Positions 39,201-54,200 of a DNA stretch of 64,000 nucleotides are shown here, piece after piece. A model generated the notes under the pieces. It was not told the DNA's origin, made no database searches, and worked only from the letters and a program-made list of their open reading frames with translations. The stretch is from assembly GCA_922989275.2 (NCBI GenBank), contig OV277859.1, forward strand, positions 84,378,198 to 84,442,197, given 5' to 3'. Origin of the DNA: Gari tellinella (Eukaryota; Mollusca; Bivalvia; Cardiida; Psammobiidae). Position 1 is the stretch's first letter; the number at the start of each line of letters is the position of its first letter. Position numbers and translations under genes: made by a program.

Positions 39201-42200
39201 TGGCCATATTCATCTAATTAAACATAACAAATATTCATACAGGTTTTTGTTTGCTTTATGCATCCTTCGATAATGTAACTTGCGTCATAATGTCTTTAAA
39301 TCATTTATGCTTTGATATTTTAATTAACTCTCCCTTTGTGCGTGCTAGATTTCATTATAGATATACAAGTTGATCTAACGATACTTTTTGCCCATACAGC
39401 AAAACATTTAATATGAAAATGAAATGGCAAATGAACTTCAATTGTTATAAGATGTACACATCTATATTTTTGTATGTGAAAATGAAATAAATATAGTTTG
39501 AACTAAATAGCAAACAATGCAAATCGTGATGAGACACCGCGTAACGCGGTTTCCTATCAGGGTCTACACTGTTAGCTAATGCCTTCATCAGGGCGCACTA
39601 GTATTTAAAGGGTTAACCACTTAAAAATTAAAGTTACGTAATGTGTTATTTTCTTTATTTATCATCAACTATGAACTTTTTTGTGCTAGTAATGTTTTGT
39701 GCATTAGAGTACTCAAGTACTCGCTTCGTTGATTTTATGTGTGTGTATTTTGAAATGGGAAAAACTATGTAAAAGGAAACAGTAGTCTTAAATACCAATC
39801 TATGGCTTTAACCTAGTAACATTAGCATAAAAATATTAAAATAAATCTATCAAACTTGCATCAAACGGTCGTTATAACAACACTATGCACTGTGGTATTT
39901 AACATATTACTCCGCGAAAACACCTTTGTTGGCTTTTAATTTATTCCTCCATGGAAGATAAAGGTTCCAATTTGCACCATTATAATTATATTTTATATTC
40001 TAACGGATGGTAGTTTAAAGTAGAACGTTTAGTGTGCTTAATGCGCATTCAGCTTTACGTTCGAATTATTCTAAGCAACCATTTGTCTTCAATGCTGAAA
40101 ACAATCCACGACGGGAAGGAATAAGATAGCAGAAAATGCTGAAACAGTCATTTCTTATAATTTACGGGCAATTACTCAATAATGCGTTTGCCATTCTAGT
40201 AGTTATCGAACATGACCTAGATTTTATATTAATAAACATTTTCAGCAAGTTTGATGAAGATCCGATAAAAAATGCTTGTGTTAAAGAGCGGACAAGGCTG
40301 AACCAGTTTTTTTTCCAATAACACAAGGGCAATAACTCAGACATGCCTTATGCGATTTGAGTAGTTATCAAACTTGACCTAGATTTGATACCAAAATAAT
40401 TTTCAGCAAGTTTGGTGAAGCTCTGATAAAAAATGTCGATGTTAGACAGCAGAAAAGGCTGCAACAGTCATCTTTAGATAAATCAAGGGCAATAACTCAG
40501 ACATGTATACTGCCATTTGGGAAGTAATCAAGCGTGTTGTTTACAAGTTGAAACTGAATCTCATTGGTTAACATTTTGCCTGCCTCTTTGAGTTTAAAAA
40601 CTGTTTAGATTTAGAACAGACACCTCGTAACACGGCGTCTATCTGGCTCAAAACTGTTTGACACTCGACTTAAGGTTTGTTTAATAAAACAAAATGCATA
40701 AATCTAAACTAAACAAATTTTGCAGACGACAATTTCCAGGCAGACGTTTGCACAGCAAGATAAGAGTTAACTACTACATTACAGAGCTGTCCTTCTTTCC
40801 ATTCACAAGGTTGACTCTTTTAATAGCGCTGCACACATAAATGCAAAACAAAATATTAAAAGGCGAATTTCTTAGATAAATCCGCTTTTTGTGAAAGAAT
40901 CACGTCCCATGTAATTCAAATAGGATCCCAAACAACCGTTTTTTATTCAGGTTTCCCGTAACAAAGTAATTTGCAGATACACCAAATATAAAAATGCTTG
41001 CACTCTACAAATTTTGAAGAAGACAAATTTAAGGGTAATTAAAAGTTAAATGGCAAAACATTAACGTTTTTTATAAAATGTAATTTAATGACGACACAAA
41101 AATGCGAAATCGTGATAAATGTTGCAGACAGTTTGGATCCTGATGAGACGCCCACTCGGTGTTCGGTAAAGGCCTTCACTTTATGTTCCCGCGCAGACAC
41201 AACGCTTCTGATTGGCACTCATTTTAAAAATATTAAGTAAAGATACCTCAAGTTATAAGTTAAAAAAATAAAAAATAACGATAAATATTTAAAGCAGACG
41301 GCGTTATAGCAGTGAATATGTCAAATCTTAACTCTTTTTATTATATTATAGGTTCAGCTTGCTCTTCAAAGATGACGTCACGTTTGACCACAGCGTCCAC
41401 GCGAGACACACCGACTACAACAAAAGTCAACATGACAATAGAGACAACACCATCACCAACACCAGTGCCAACAACAACACCACTAAGATATCCTTATCGT
41501 CTGCCTGGTGACACCACTCCCATCTCGTACACATTGTCATTCAAGCCTGACTTCTACGAAGATGATGAAGATGATTTTATGTTGTATGGCCAGTCTTCGG
41601 TCAAGGTCATGTGTCACAAGGCCACCAGTGAAATCATCATGCATTTAAAAGATCTCGATATTGCAAGTAAGTACCAGTATTTTGACTATGCTTGATCATG
41701 TAAAACAATGTATCAGTGGATAAGACTGACAAGCTAAGACTTATGATGTCTAAGGGTACAACAAATGGGTATGTCAATCATAGTTGACCCTGATCAAATA
41801 CCAAGTTACTCAGCTTCTGATCTGACCATACGCTTTTCGCAATCAACATTATATAACATAGTACCCTCTCTCTGTTTATAGTTTTCTCATTAATGTAATT
41901 AGTCTTATCCTGCTTTAAGCTTGTTTGAACATTGTCAATTTCCGAGTGTCCATAACGTAGGGCTAAAAATTTGTTACAAAACACTGGCCTTTTTTAACTA
42001 TGTATCCCGAAGCCCAGAGATGTGTCTAATATCGTTCTCAAACGTTTGATTGGTCAGAAATAAGCAGAATGGTCAAATCTGAGCAATTAAACGCTTGAGA
42101 ATGATCAGAGGATTTTTATCCTTTTTAAACCATACGCCTTGGAATCGTCTAATTTTACTGGAACCCATTGATGGGGAATGGTTGAAAATCCATAAAGGAC

Positions 42201-45200
42201 ATAATTGGTCTCAAACTCTTAAATCGAGTATTGCCTACTCCAGTACTCGTGCTAGGGAAGTTTTAAAGCAATCACTGAAAGTAAGTTGAAGTTATTTGAG
42301 TTATAAAACTATTACAAAGGAACAGATAAGTCCCTGTTTGGAGTATTTATCAACTTATTATATTTAAAAAATCCATATTTTTGAGGAAGGGGTAAAAAAA
42401 CAAAAGGCAATGTATGTGAAAACCTTATAAAAATCATTGAAACTATAAAGATAATATACGAAAAAAAGTATGTTAAATACCCAGTAGATTATATTGTATA
42501 ACCAACTCATTTGCATTTCGAAGAGCGAATACCCGATTACAGTGGCTCCTTATCTGTTATATTGTAAACATGTGAACTATATCGAATAGATACAGTGTGA
42601 GAGACGTAAATGTTCCTAATACATAATTCCTGTACATGGAAAACCTCTAAAAACCAAACCTTTCAGGATTGAGCAATATATTTAGAGGGTTTTCGAGATT
42701 AGAGAGGTTTCGATTTCTTACTTGTTCGGGTACGTGTATTTTTTTGTGTAGCTCGCTTTTTGTGCAAAATACCATCGTGACATAAGCCGTGTTTGCGTAT
42801 CTACCTTTCGATTTACAAGTAGATAACGTGTAGAATAGAGTAAAACGTACAAGTTTATCATCGTTTAAATCCTACTATTTGTAAAGCTGATGTAAAATTT
42901 ATTTGATAGAAAGTTGGAACAAACTTCTCTTATTGTCTCTCCCGTCGCTCTATCTCTTTTTCCGCCTCTATTCTCAATATCTCTCTCCAATTATGTCTGT
43001 CTGTGAATCTCCCGGTTTGTATGCCGCCCGAACCGCCTTACTCAGTCTCTTCCGCCTCTCTACAGCCCCCTTCCATCTCTCTTTCCCACTATATCTCTCT
43101 TATGGTTTTGCTGTAACACGCACTGAATACAAATAGTGAATGAAATGGAGATTATCTGAGTGCCATTTGTTGAATCCAAAAAATACCGAAATGTTATTTT
43201 ACTGCACTTTAATTTATAACTCAATATTCACGCCTTTTCTCGCCTTAACATATTAAGCTCTGACAACGACTATACTCGTCAATTGCAAATTAAGTTCCTG
43301 TGATGAGTAGACTTGTCCTTTGCAAACTGTACATAAATCCAGAGGTTCCGATCACGGTCTACACTGTTTGTCAACTAGATTTCAATTTTGAAAATACCAA
43401 CCGGAAATAGACATAAATGAATTAAACTGAACTAAACTGAATTCTTTAATGACAGAAAAATGTTCCTCTTGACAAAGTCATGAATATGCAACATAAAAAA
43501 GTGTTTCTATACCATGAAACCTCTCTATTACGACCACTACATTATGTTAATTATTAGGTGTTCATGACAGATGACTGCGTACAGTAGAGTGACAGTAAAG
43601 CAGAAAGCTCCTTAAAGAGATTTCTGTTTTATCGCCACCATGCTTGAATATGTCACTTCTCTTTAAACCAATCCATTAGCCTTTGTTTTAGTGGTCGTAA
43701 TAGAGAGGTTTTACTGTTTATATTTGTAGATCTTTGCTAAAAGCAGGCACAAAATAGAACAGAAAGTTCAATATATTTTTATTTTAGCCTGCTTTAAGCA
43801 ACTTAAAGTCTGCCCTTACTACATATGTATTTAAATAATTAGAAATCAGCAATAAGTTAGTCACACGTACACGTTGAAGTAAGAAATCGAAACCTTCTTT
43901 AGAAATATTTTGCACGTGTACGTGTAGTCACACGTACCTGTACCCGTACAAGTAAGAAATCGAAACATCCCTTTTTCTCGTATGAGAGGTTAAACGGTAT
44001 TATGAAAGGAATCGAACTGACAATTGTTTAAGACATGTAGAAAAGTAATGCATGACAACGGAGCTGTCTGTACAACTGTTGCCTTGTATCAACTCATTGA
44101 ACCCGAGCGACAAATATACCCCTCCTTTACAAACGGTGTACCTGTAAATAGTACATTTGTTATATGCAAACATTGTAGCACCAGCTCAGATGTCTCCGTT
44201 TCTGTTTGTCATTTTCCCATTTGTTGCAGAAAACAACCCTTTATAAATGGACTTGACTTAATTGGAGACTGGAATTATCCATTAAAAGGATCGAAGTAGC
44301 AATAACCTTTCCAAAGACATGATTTTAATAAGTCTTCGTTATATACTAAATACAATAGAAGTATGACTTGTGAATATGTTCACTTAGCAGGCATTATATT
44401 TCATTGTGAATGTTCTTGTTACACTTCTATAAAGGTATACTTATCCAGACTGTTTCGTGAACTGGACTGTTCTCTTAATCACTGACGACTGAACTGTAGT
44501 TTCTTCCCTTTGCTACTACCGGAAGTTGCAGTAAACAAAGGGTTGTAGACCTTACCGAGTCGGAGCGCCCCTTGGTCCCGGTTCATCAAGCTGTAATTAA
44601 TCACTTTAATCTCCTGTGTCACCTGATCAGTTATTGTACTATTGCGGAACTGAGTTTGTGACTGTTTCCTTTCTGAACGAGTATATGCCCTGGCCGTGTT
44701 TGCTTCTCGTCCCCGAGTCTCGTTTCAACTTTCTTACATAACTTTTTGTACAATTCTCGAAATCAATTTGGTAGACAAAATTACATGTTTCTAGTTGTCC
44801 ATTTTGTCCTTTGGGTACACCAAGATATTTCAAAGAGTCTGGTGAGGTTTTTTAAACACCGTGTGGCTTTGAAATTAAAGGAATATTTCGTATGTATGTC
44901 AGGACCATTACACCTTTGGATTTTTCCCTATCAACACTTGTCTTATTTTTTCTGACACCTTCTTAACTTTCTATTTTACTCTTTTTAATGTCTAAACAAG
45001 GTAGCCACACTTCTTTAGGGCTGCTTTAATGTACGCATATTCCTTCTTTCTGTCCTCTAATTCTGTAAAAACAGTATAACACCTGTCAAATTATGTTTTG
45101 GTTACGCCCAGTTAATGTTCTAATGGGTTGTGGGACTGAAAATGTAAGTTCTAGTCAGTGTGTGTATTTTTTCTGTTAACGAGGACCTTTAACCCTTTCC

Positions 45201-48200
45201 CACATAGCATATTTCTAGTATTGAATATAGGTGGCCTCTTAAAGCAGGTTGAAAGTAAAGCAGAATGCGCCTTAAGCGCATTCTGCTTTACTTTCAGCCT
45301 GCTTTAAGCTATCATCTGCTAGAATATAGAAACTATTTTGTATGATACATATCTATGACTGTTTAAAATGGAACTATTTTCTTTGGCGGATGAATAAAAT
45401 GAATGCGCTAAAAGTCGCTTCTATAAGGGAAAGGGTTAAGAAGCTGTCGTGCTTTCTTATAATAAGGGTGTCGAAAAAAGAATACTATTCTTGACATTCT
45501 CCTCGTAGTAACTATTTATGCTACCAGTGTCATCTACTGGTGATATCTATTATCTAGTATGTCGTCTACCAGTGTCATCTACGACAATGAGGTACTCTGT
45601 GCTCTCTTCTACATTTCTCTTCTGATCATATCTTTATTTAATTTGTTGTCTACCAGTGTCATCTACTGCATTGAGGTGCTCTGTGAGCTGTTCTACATTA
45701 CCTCTTCTGATGATATTTATTATCTAGTATGATAATGAAATTAAACAAAATGTGTTTGAGCAACACAGCAAATGAAAATTTCGTATTTATCGGTGCTACA
45801 ATAATCAATACATTTTTTTTCCATTTCTGTAGACGATTCCACGTTGTGAGGACAATAGTATATATAAACGCTGGTTATTATATCACTAGAGATTTTTACC
45901 TTTTCTGTAGACGATTATATCACTGTGAAAGCAACAGTATATATAAACACTGGTTATTATAATCAGCAGAGATTTTTATCTTTTCTGTAGACGATTATAT
46001 CATGGTGAAAGCATTAGTATATATATAAACACTGGTTATTATAATCACCAGAGATTTTTACCTTTTCTGTAGACGATTCTACCTTTGTGAGGACGTAGGT
46101 GTGTATAAACGCAGGTTATAATCCCTAGAGTTTTAACCCTTGCTGTAGACGTGGACGTAGGTATGTATAGACGCTAATCAAAATCAATAAGTTTTTATCT
46201 ATTTGTAGACGATTCCATTATTGTGAGGGCGGACAACGATGTGGAGAACTTGTTTGACTCGTATGAGTTGTACGAGCCTACTCAGTTCATTATAATTAAA
46301 ACGAAAACGGCCTTAACTCAAGGCCGTAACTACATGATAGAATTCAAGGATTTTTCAAGTCCTCTGCGTGATACATATGCCGGTATATATAGGAACAGTT
46401 GGAGGATTAACGGACAGGACATGTAAGTTAACTTTGTCCAATCATTTCAACAACATTCCTTACCGTCTGCTTTAACCCTCTGACTTCTGTGTTGACGTCG
46501 GCTTTATTACTCAAGGCAACGATTGTATAAAAGTTAGATTCATAACAGATTGACTGAAGAAATATCGATACAAATGTCAAACCGTGTATGTCATGATCAG
46601 ACCTCTTGTTCATCAGTCGTAAATAAAACAGGGACATTTAATTTTCTAGTAGTTTATTATGGTCCAGGAAGTCAATTGTAGACACATTTGGTATTCCACT
46701 ATAAGTATATTTAACATGAACCGTATATAATAAACATTCAGCACTAGAAATATGTGTTAAGGTAATCCTTACACCAATGTCCTAAATGCATTATGGTCTC
46801 GTCGGGAAATCTCAGAACGAAGCCGGTGGCCGACATCACCCGCTTTTATAAATCAAATCTTGACTGGCCGAACTCTAAATCTTAAACTCTCTATTTCAAA
46901 ATACAGAAAAAGCAGCCCAAACTATGACCCGCACTCTTTTCGTAGCACGTGACCATGAAAGTTAAACCCTAAACTGCATGGAGAACATCACAAATTGACT
47001 ACTGCAACTCACTGCTATATGGGATTCCCCAAAACTCACTACGGACACTACAGCGTGTGCAAAAAACAGCATTCCGCATCATTACAAGAATCACTCCAGT
47101 CTTGAAGGAGCTTCACTGGCTTCCAGTTCAACACAGAGTTGAATCACTCACATACAAAGCTATGTGCAATAGTTCTCCAAGGTACATTGTTAGTATGCTG
47201 GACGTGTATAGACCTCGAGGGGAGTTGCGATCTGCGAGTAAATCAGTATCGTTGGTTGTGCCGAGAAGTCGTTTGGTGAAGTTTGGAGATAGAAGTTTCA
47301 TGCATGCAGCCCCAACGCTCTGGAATACTCTACCATCAGACATCCGAGATAGGAGCTCAATTGCAGCCTTCAATAAACGTCTGAAAACATACTTCTTTAA
47401 TATCTGTTATGAGAAGAAAGTAGGTAATTAATGACTGCTACCTCTAGGCTGTGTTCTTGCTGTGGATGCTGTGGGTCTAAATGGCAGTTCTGGAGTTGTA
47501 CCATTGACCTTGTGCCTGTCTGATGGATCTTGCTGGTAGGGATTGCCCAATCGCTTTGAAACCATTTGGCTAAGGTCTATGGTGTAATTCTTGGACAGCT
47601 TTATGTTTATGAACTAAGGGTGTACCGCGGTCATAGATTATACAATACTCAACCAAACAACACGGAGAGTATTGTTTTAAACATTCGTTTTACGACTTTT
47701 GAACTACTCTCCGGCTCTACACTGAAACAAACAAACAAGCAAATTCAACCAAACAACACGGAGAGTATTGTTTTAAACATTCATTTTACGATTTGTGAAC
47801 TACTCTCCGGCTCTACACTGAAACAAACAAAACAAAACCAACACTATTTTCAATCATGCCATTGATCTTTTACTATTTGACTCATTTTAAAAAACGATTT
47901 TACAAACTTACTATAACAATTTTATAAGCTTGGTAATTATATTGAAAGAATTTCCATGTTTCCATGCACCTCAATATTGTATCATGGTTATGTTTTTTGT
48001 GAATGTAGGTACATTTATATAATTCCATGTGAAGCGCTTTTGAACGCACAACTCCTGTGTGAAAAGAGCGCTATATAAACCGGGTATAATAATAATAGAG
48101 ACCCTGGTAAGAAAGGAGATACATGCACTTTAATTGCCATTATAAGATTTTTATCAATGAGGGCATGGTGATATGTGTCAATACAAGCTTAAGTACATTT

Positions 48201-51200
48201 AACATGACTTAGAGTAATTAGGGGATGGTATGCTAAAATCTATTGCAAGATGATCAGGAGAAATACTGCATTGACTGTATTTTAGAACTTTGTATTTATC
48301 AGTGCAACAAAATATGACGGCAATTGTTTATTTTAGTTAAACATTTCAAATCAAAGCCTGGTTTCAACTATTTGAATGGTTGCTTTAAGCAGTCTGAAAG
48401 TGAATCATGATGACCGAGTCTGCCTTGACTAGGTGCACTGGCTTTGGAAACAGTTTGTATGTTTATCAGACGGAGATCTAACTCGGCCCCTACCAGGAGA
48501 CAAACTGGTTGGTACTCTTGTCAATGTTTCTTTAGTCAATTCGCCGAAAATAAAATTCTAGAAATAAAAGCAAGCTGTAAACGTTGAAGCAGATCACGTT
48601 ATGGCAGTGAAGGGTAATTCATACACTGATTGAATTCAATACAGGTGGCAGATTAAAGCAAGATGAAAGTAAAATAGAGAGCTCCTAAAGGAGTTCTCAA
48701 TTTTAACTTTCTTCTTGTTTCAGGCAGTCACCTGTCTTAGGAAGAGTTTGATATTTGTGATTTGCAATGATGGCTGTAAATGAAAAACATTTGAAATCCG
48801 GATACCCTTCAAACCCCTAACATTTTACTCATTCTTAAAACTTTCGATATTCAGATGTTTCACTGTGCCTATATTGGTGTGTGTTGTTATAGATCTAGTC
48901 GAACATTATTGTATAATTAAAGAAGGAAATGCGTTATTATCCCCCATTTAAAAGCAACTGAACGCACTAAACGAAATGCAACAAAAGAAAGACAATTACA
49001 CATTTAAACTTAATCTATCTAAAAATGGTTTTGAGCCTGTTAAGATGCCGGACTACAGGCGTCGAAATAACAAACAGTTTGGAGCATGTTTGGATGCCGG
49101 ATTACAGGCGTCGAAATAACAAACAGTTTTGAGCCTGTTAAAGATGCCGGATTACAGGCGTCGAAATAACAAACAGTGTTGATCCTGTTTAGATGCCATA
49201 TTACCAGGCGTCCGAATAACAAACAGTTTGGAGAATGTTAAGATGCCTGATTACCAGGTGTCGGAATAAAAAAACATTTTCGAGCCTGTTAAGATGTCGG
49301 ATTACCAGGTGTCGGAATAAAAAACAGTTTCGAGCCTGTTAAGATGTCGGATTACCAGGTGTCGGAATAAAAAAACAGTTTCGAGCCTGTTAAGATGTCG
49401 GATTACCAGGTGTCGGAATAAAAAAACAGTTTCGAGCCTGTTAAGATGCCGGATTACCAGGTGTCGGAATAAAAAACAGTTTCGAGCCTGTTAAGATGCC
49501 GGATTACCAGGCGTCGGAATAACAAAGAGTGTTGATCCTGTTAAGATGCCGGATTACCAGGCGTCGGAATAACAAAGAGTGTTGATCCTGTTAAGATGCC
49601 GGATTACCAGGCGTCGGATCAGGGTCTGAAACTTTTGGCAAGCAATGGGCTAAAGATGATACAGTGGAGAATATGTTATTCTTTCCCGTTTAAACGCAAA
49701 CGTACGCAAACACAAAGCACTAAAACGTAAAAAAGAACAACTTTTGGACAATTCTGATATTTCACGTTTATCTTGGTGGCAAACAGTTTGGAGCCTGATC
49801 AGACGCCGGGTTACCCGGCGTCTGATCTGGCTCCAAACTGTTTGTATTGGAAATAATAGTTTTAGCGTAAACGCGTTTATTGGGAAAAAATAACAGATTC
49901 TCCACTGTAAGCATGAACGCGTATATTTTGAGGAAAATAATAACGTCTTCTCCACCGTTGTTAATGAGGTGTGACTTCAACCCTATTTATTACTTATGCT
50001 ACTTTTTACAGTTAACGAAATTACACTGCACTTTGGTATTAACTGTCTGAACGCTATGTACTTACGTGTTGAGTTTTATCTGTCTGAAATGATTGTCGTC
50101 TGCTTCTTTTCGAACGTCTGAATTCTAAACTTTTTAATGGACTATAAAATCTCTTTACGAAATAGGCCCAGAATGTGGAACAGTTTTGAATGACACACCG
50201 AGTGGCTCGATGTCTCAAACTGTTTGAATATTAGCAATGTTCTGCATTAACATGCACATGGTTTAATTAGTTAACCCCTTCACTACCATGACGTCATCAA
50301 TTTTAAACAATTGTCGTCTGATTTTATTTCTCAAAGTCAATATTTAGTTATATAGACTTATGAAATATTGAAATGAGTGTACAACAGTTTGTATCCTGAT
50401 CAGACGCCGCGTTACGCGGCGTCTGATCAGGATCCATACTGTTTTCAAATTACAAGTGTACTCGGGGTAAGGCAGCGAAGGGGTTAAACAGTTGAATGAG
50501 CGCGACATCGCTGGAGGTCAAAAGAAAACCTGTGTAGGAGGCAAGTTAGATCTATCATGATTTTCACAAAACGAAGTAATATACAAAAACAATTGCAAAA
50601 AAGTTGAAGCAAATGTAGTGTTGAATGCTTTTAATAAATGTGTGATATTTATCTAAACCAGCCAAAGCAAAAGTTAAAGGGTGTGCTAGATGTATTAAAG
50701 GGGCTTTCTTAATTCATTTTGATCTGCATCTATAAATCCGCTCACGCTTATAACCCATTACTCCATAATTCAGGGCTCCAGATAGGCGGGACGTCGCCTT
50801 AGTCTTATAGTGCGCTATCTACATTTTTGGAAATATTGAGATATATACATCGTTGTTTTCGTCACCAGGTGCAAACAGAAAATGGATTTGGCGCGTAGTT
50901 TCAAAGTTACCGCCTCACAACTTGCGCTATCTCCATGATTCTCAAACAGTTTTCAATGTTATACTAAGCTATATCCTGGAGTTGCAGCACTATCATACTT
51001 AATTTAAAATCCTTAGAAGTATTACCCAATCACGTTTCAGTCATTTAGCACGTGACAGTTATGTTTATGTTTATTTTGCGGTATCTCCATATGGGCTAAA
51101 TATTTGTAATATTACATTGAGCTATCTCCAAACTAAAAGATTGAGCCACAGCTTCCGTGCCACGCCATGTCAGGTATAATAAATGAAGAATACGGGCATA

Positions 51201-54200
51201 ACCGTAAATGTGATCAGAGCATACAGATTTTTACTTGATAATACTCTATTTCCAGATATTTGAAGATAATACTGAAAAAAAGTAAAATATTTTTTGGAAT
51301 TTGAGCTATCTCCAAAATTAAAATCAAAATTATGGAAAAACTATTAGATGAATGAGGCTGTTATTGTGTTTGGTTATAGAAATGTGCAAGGTCTTTCATA
51401 AGCTTTTTAATTTAAAAAAAAAAGACGAATAATCAATGAAATAACACACGTTGAATGTTGGAAGGCGTTTTTCTCGAAACTGTAAAAATGTAGATAGCTC
51501 ATTATAAGAATAAGGCGACGGGGAGTAAACTGAACAAATCCAACATTTTCTCATTTATTTTAGCATCAAATCCTATTGTGTAACTACCCATCTGGAGTCC
51601 TGATAATTAGTTATTTTTTATTCCTCTAATCATTTCTACGCTAAGAAAAGGTAAGTCCCCTTGTTGGAAGTACTAGTCATGAAACATTTTTTTCCAGTGT
51701 TGTTTCAATATGCACCTTAATGCAGATTAAAAGTCATGCAGGACACTCCTTTAGGTCTTTTAACTTGCTTTAACCCTTTACCTTATAAAAGCGCCTTTTA
51801 ACGCATTCCGTTTAATCCTCCGCGAAAACAAATTCCAATCTATGCAGTCATGAATATGTATCAGAGGGAATATTTTCTTAATTCTAGCAGGTGGTAACTT
51901 AAAACAGGCTGAAAGTAAAGCAGAATGCGCCTTAGGGCGCATTTTGCTTTACTTTCAACCTGATTTAAGTAGTCACCTATTTTCAAAACTAAAAACAGGT
52001 TATAGGGTAAATGTATAAGTGGTCATCTATCATTAAAACTAGAAATAGGTTATGGTATAAAGGGATAACATGTATCCTTAATTTGAAAAGAAGCTAGGCG
52101 TAATACGATTCCGAACAGGCTATTACAGTTTGCGGCGGAGATTAATGGGTTCATACGGATGTACACAAACGAACAGAACTATACAAACGCTAAGTCTTTT
52201 ATGATCGCTTTGCGGGAGATCATTTTACACAGAAACAACCACTAAAATGAAGGCTTACTGATTGTATGAAGACAGGTGACAGCTCAACGCAAGGTGACAG
52301 TCATGACGACAGACATTAACTCCTTCGCTGCCAAAATCAAACATAGTACCATGTGCAGATAGTTTGGATCCTAATAAGACACTGTGATAGTCTGCGTTTA
52401 ACCATTATCGAAGCTTTGTGACACTATGATCATATTCATAGTTAACATCTTTAAATCTGGAGTTTTCAACAAAACAATTTGTTTCGCAGTAAAGACGTTA
52501 AGATGTACTCTTGGTCTAAATTGTTATACAGAACTTACGTGTCTACTTTTTATGAAAGATTTCTTAAAAACTCTGCCGACAATTTTGATCCAGATGAGGC
52601 GTCAATTAACTCGATTCAATTTGATTGACCCTCTGATAATATATATATTAGAAGAAAAATGGAACACTCATTTACTTTTAAAAAAAAAGCAGAGGGCATT
52701 CATTTGGTAGTGGTCAATTTACTCGGCAGACGAAATATTGGGAAACTCACTATACACTACGGTAAAACTCAACTAATACGACCGCTAAATAATGTTGAAA
52801 AAAGATTGTGTTTAAGACAGGTTGCTGATAAAAGTAAGGTGAAAGTAAAAGTGTAAGCGCTTTCTGTTTTACTTTCATCTTGCTTTAGACCTGCCACCTG
52901 TATTTCCAGTGATCATAAAAGATGGGTTTTACTGCATATATGTTGACCCCCTTCGCTGCCAAAATCAATTATTTCACCACTCGCAATGCAAAAGGTTAAC
53001 CCTTAACCTGCCACGCACAACTATAGCTCCATATGCAAACAGCTTGGATCAGGATGAGACGCCGAGTAACTCGGCGTCTCATACGGATCCAAGCTGTTTG
53101 ACACTCGGACAACATTTTCAGCAATTTTGAGCAACTTTGAAGCACTTTGAAACATGAAGCAGACGAGAAATATAGCAGACGACAATTTATTTGGCGGGCT
53201 AAGGGTTAACAAATCGCAGCATTGAACTACGTCCTTGACAAATTACATATCCACTGCCTCATCTTGCCAAACTACGGCTCCTACAGGTTGATGAATGTAG
53301 AACTTCAGGCAAGCCCTCAATTTTGTAAACATTACCACCCATTTCATCAAATTTTGTAGGCAAACACAAGCCAGGCTCCGAGGTTATACAGCTTTTGACT
53401 TGAGTCTTAGTGTGTTCCCTACCATTTGATTGGTCAGATTTGAGGCTAGGCTCAAATCTGACCAATCAAATGCTAGGGAACACACTAAGACTCAACCAAA
53501 ACACTTTATAACCTCGGAGCCTGTCCGATCTTCTCCTCGGCCTCTACGTCCTGATACATGATACCAAGCAGACATCTAAATATATTTGCAACGATGCCAA
53601 CGCCATATCAACAACCCTTCTTGCACTGGAGAAACGATAATTAAATATTATTTCCTCTCTATCTAGTCCCCGTCTAGAGAACGGCTTTATTAACCAATTA
53701 TTCATAGAAAATGCATTGTCGGCGATGATGTAGTAAGTCATCAGCTGATCAAAACTTTGAAGTGCAGCAGCGGGTGGGAGCCGATGGCATCTCTCTCAAT
53801 TGATTGTTTAAGGTCACTGTGGTTCCATATCTGTGCATCCGAACACCCTCCTTCTGCACCCACATGGCTTTGATAGTCATCGTCCACAAGATCCATCAGA
53901 ACTATTGAATGGTACATGTAACTATTGTAGTTCAAGTACATCAATCCACGACTCTTCACTTGTTTGATGGTCATGTGCGTCCATTCTAGCGCACTTAGAA
54001 CATTTGAGAAGTTCCTCCTTACCTCGATCTGGCGTGCCACTTCCAGCCAGGAACGGAAAGAGTGGTTACAACCTCTTCCATGTGTTCCTCGATAATTGCG
54101 TCGCATACGTCTTTCACAATGGCATTTTTGTGTTATGTGCTACCCTAAATCCATACATCAGTGACATGTAACTTTCTACTATTGCAAGGTGTCTCAAAGT

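Noticed and set aside
42903..43136. Pyrimidine-rich 77-residue open frame as a membrane protein
   Set aside because: It reflects a tctctc-rich low-complexity stretch; no homology or splice support.
47057..47431. Host gene on the plus strand
   Set aside because: The protein is the C-terminal tail of a non-LTR reverse transcriptase and the region ends in a retroelement 3' tail.
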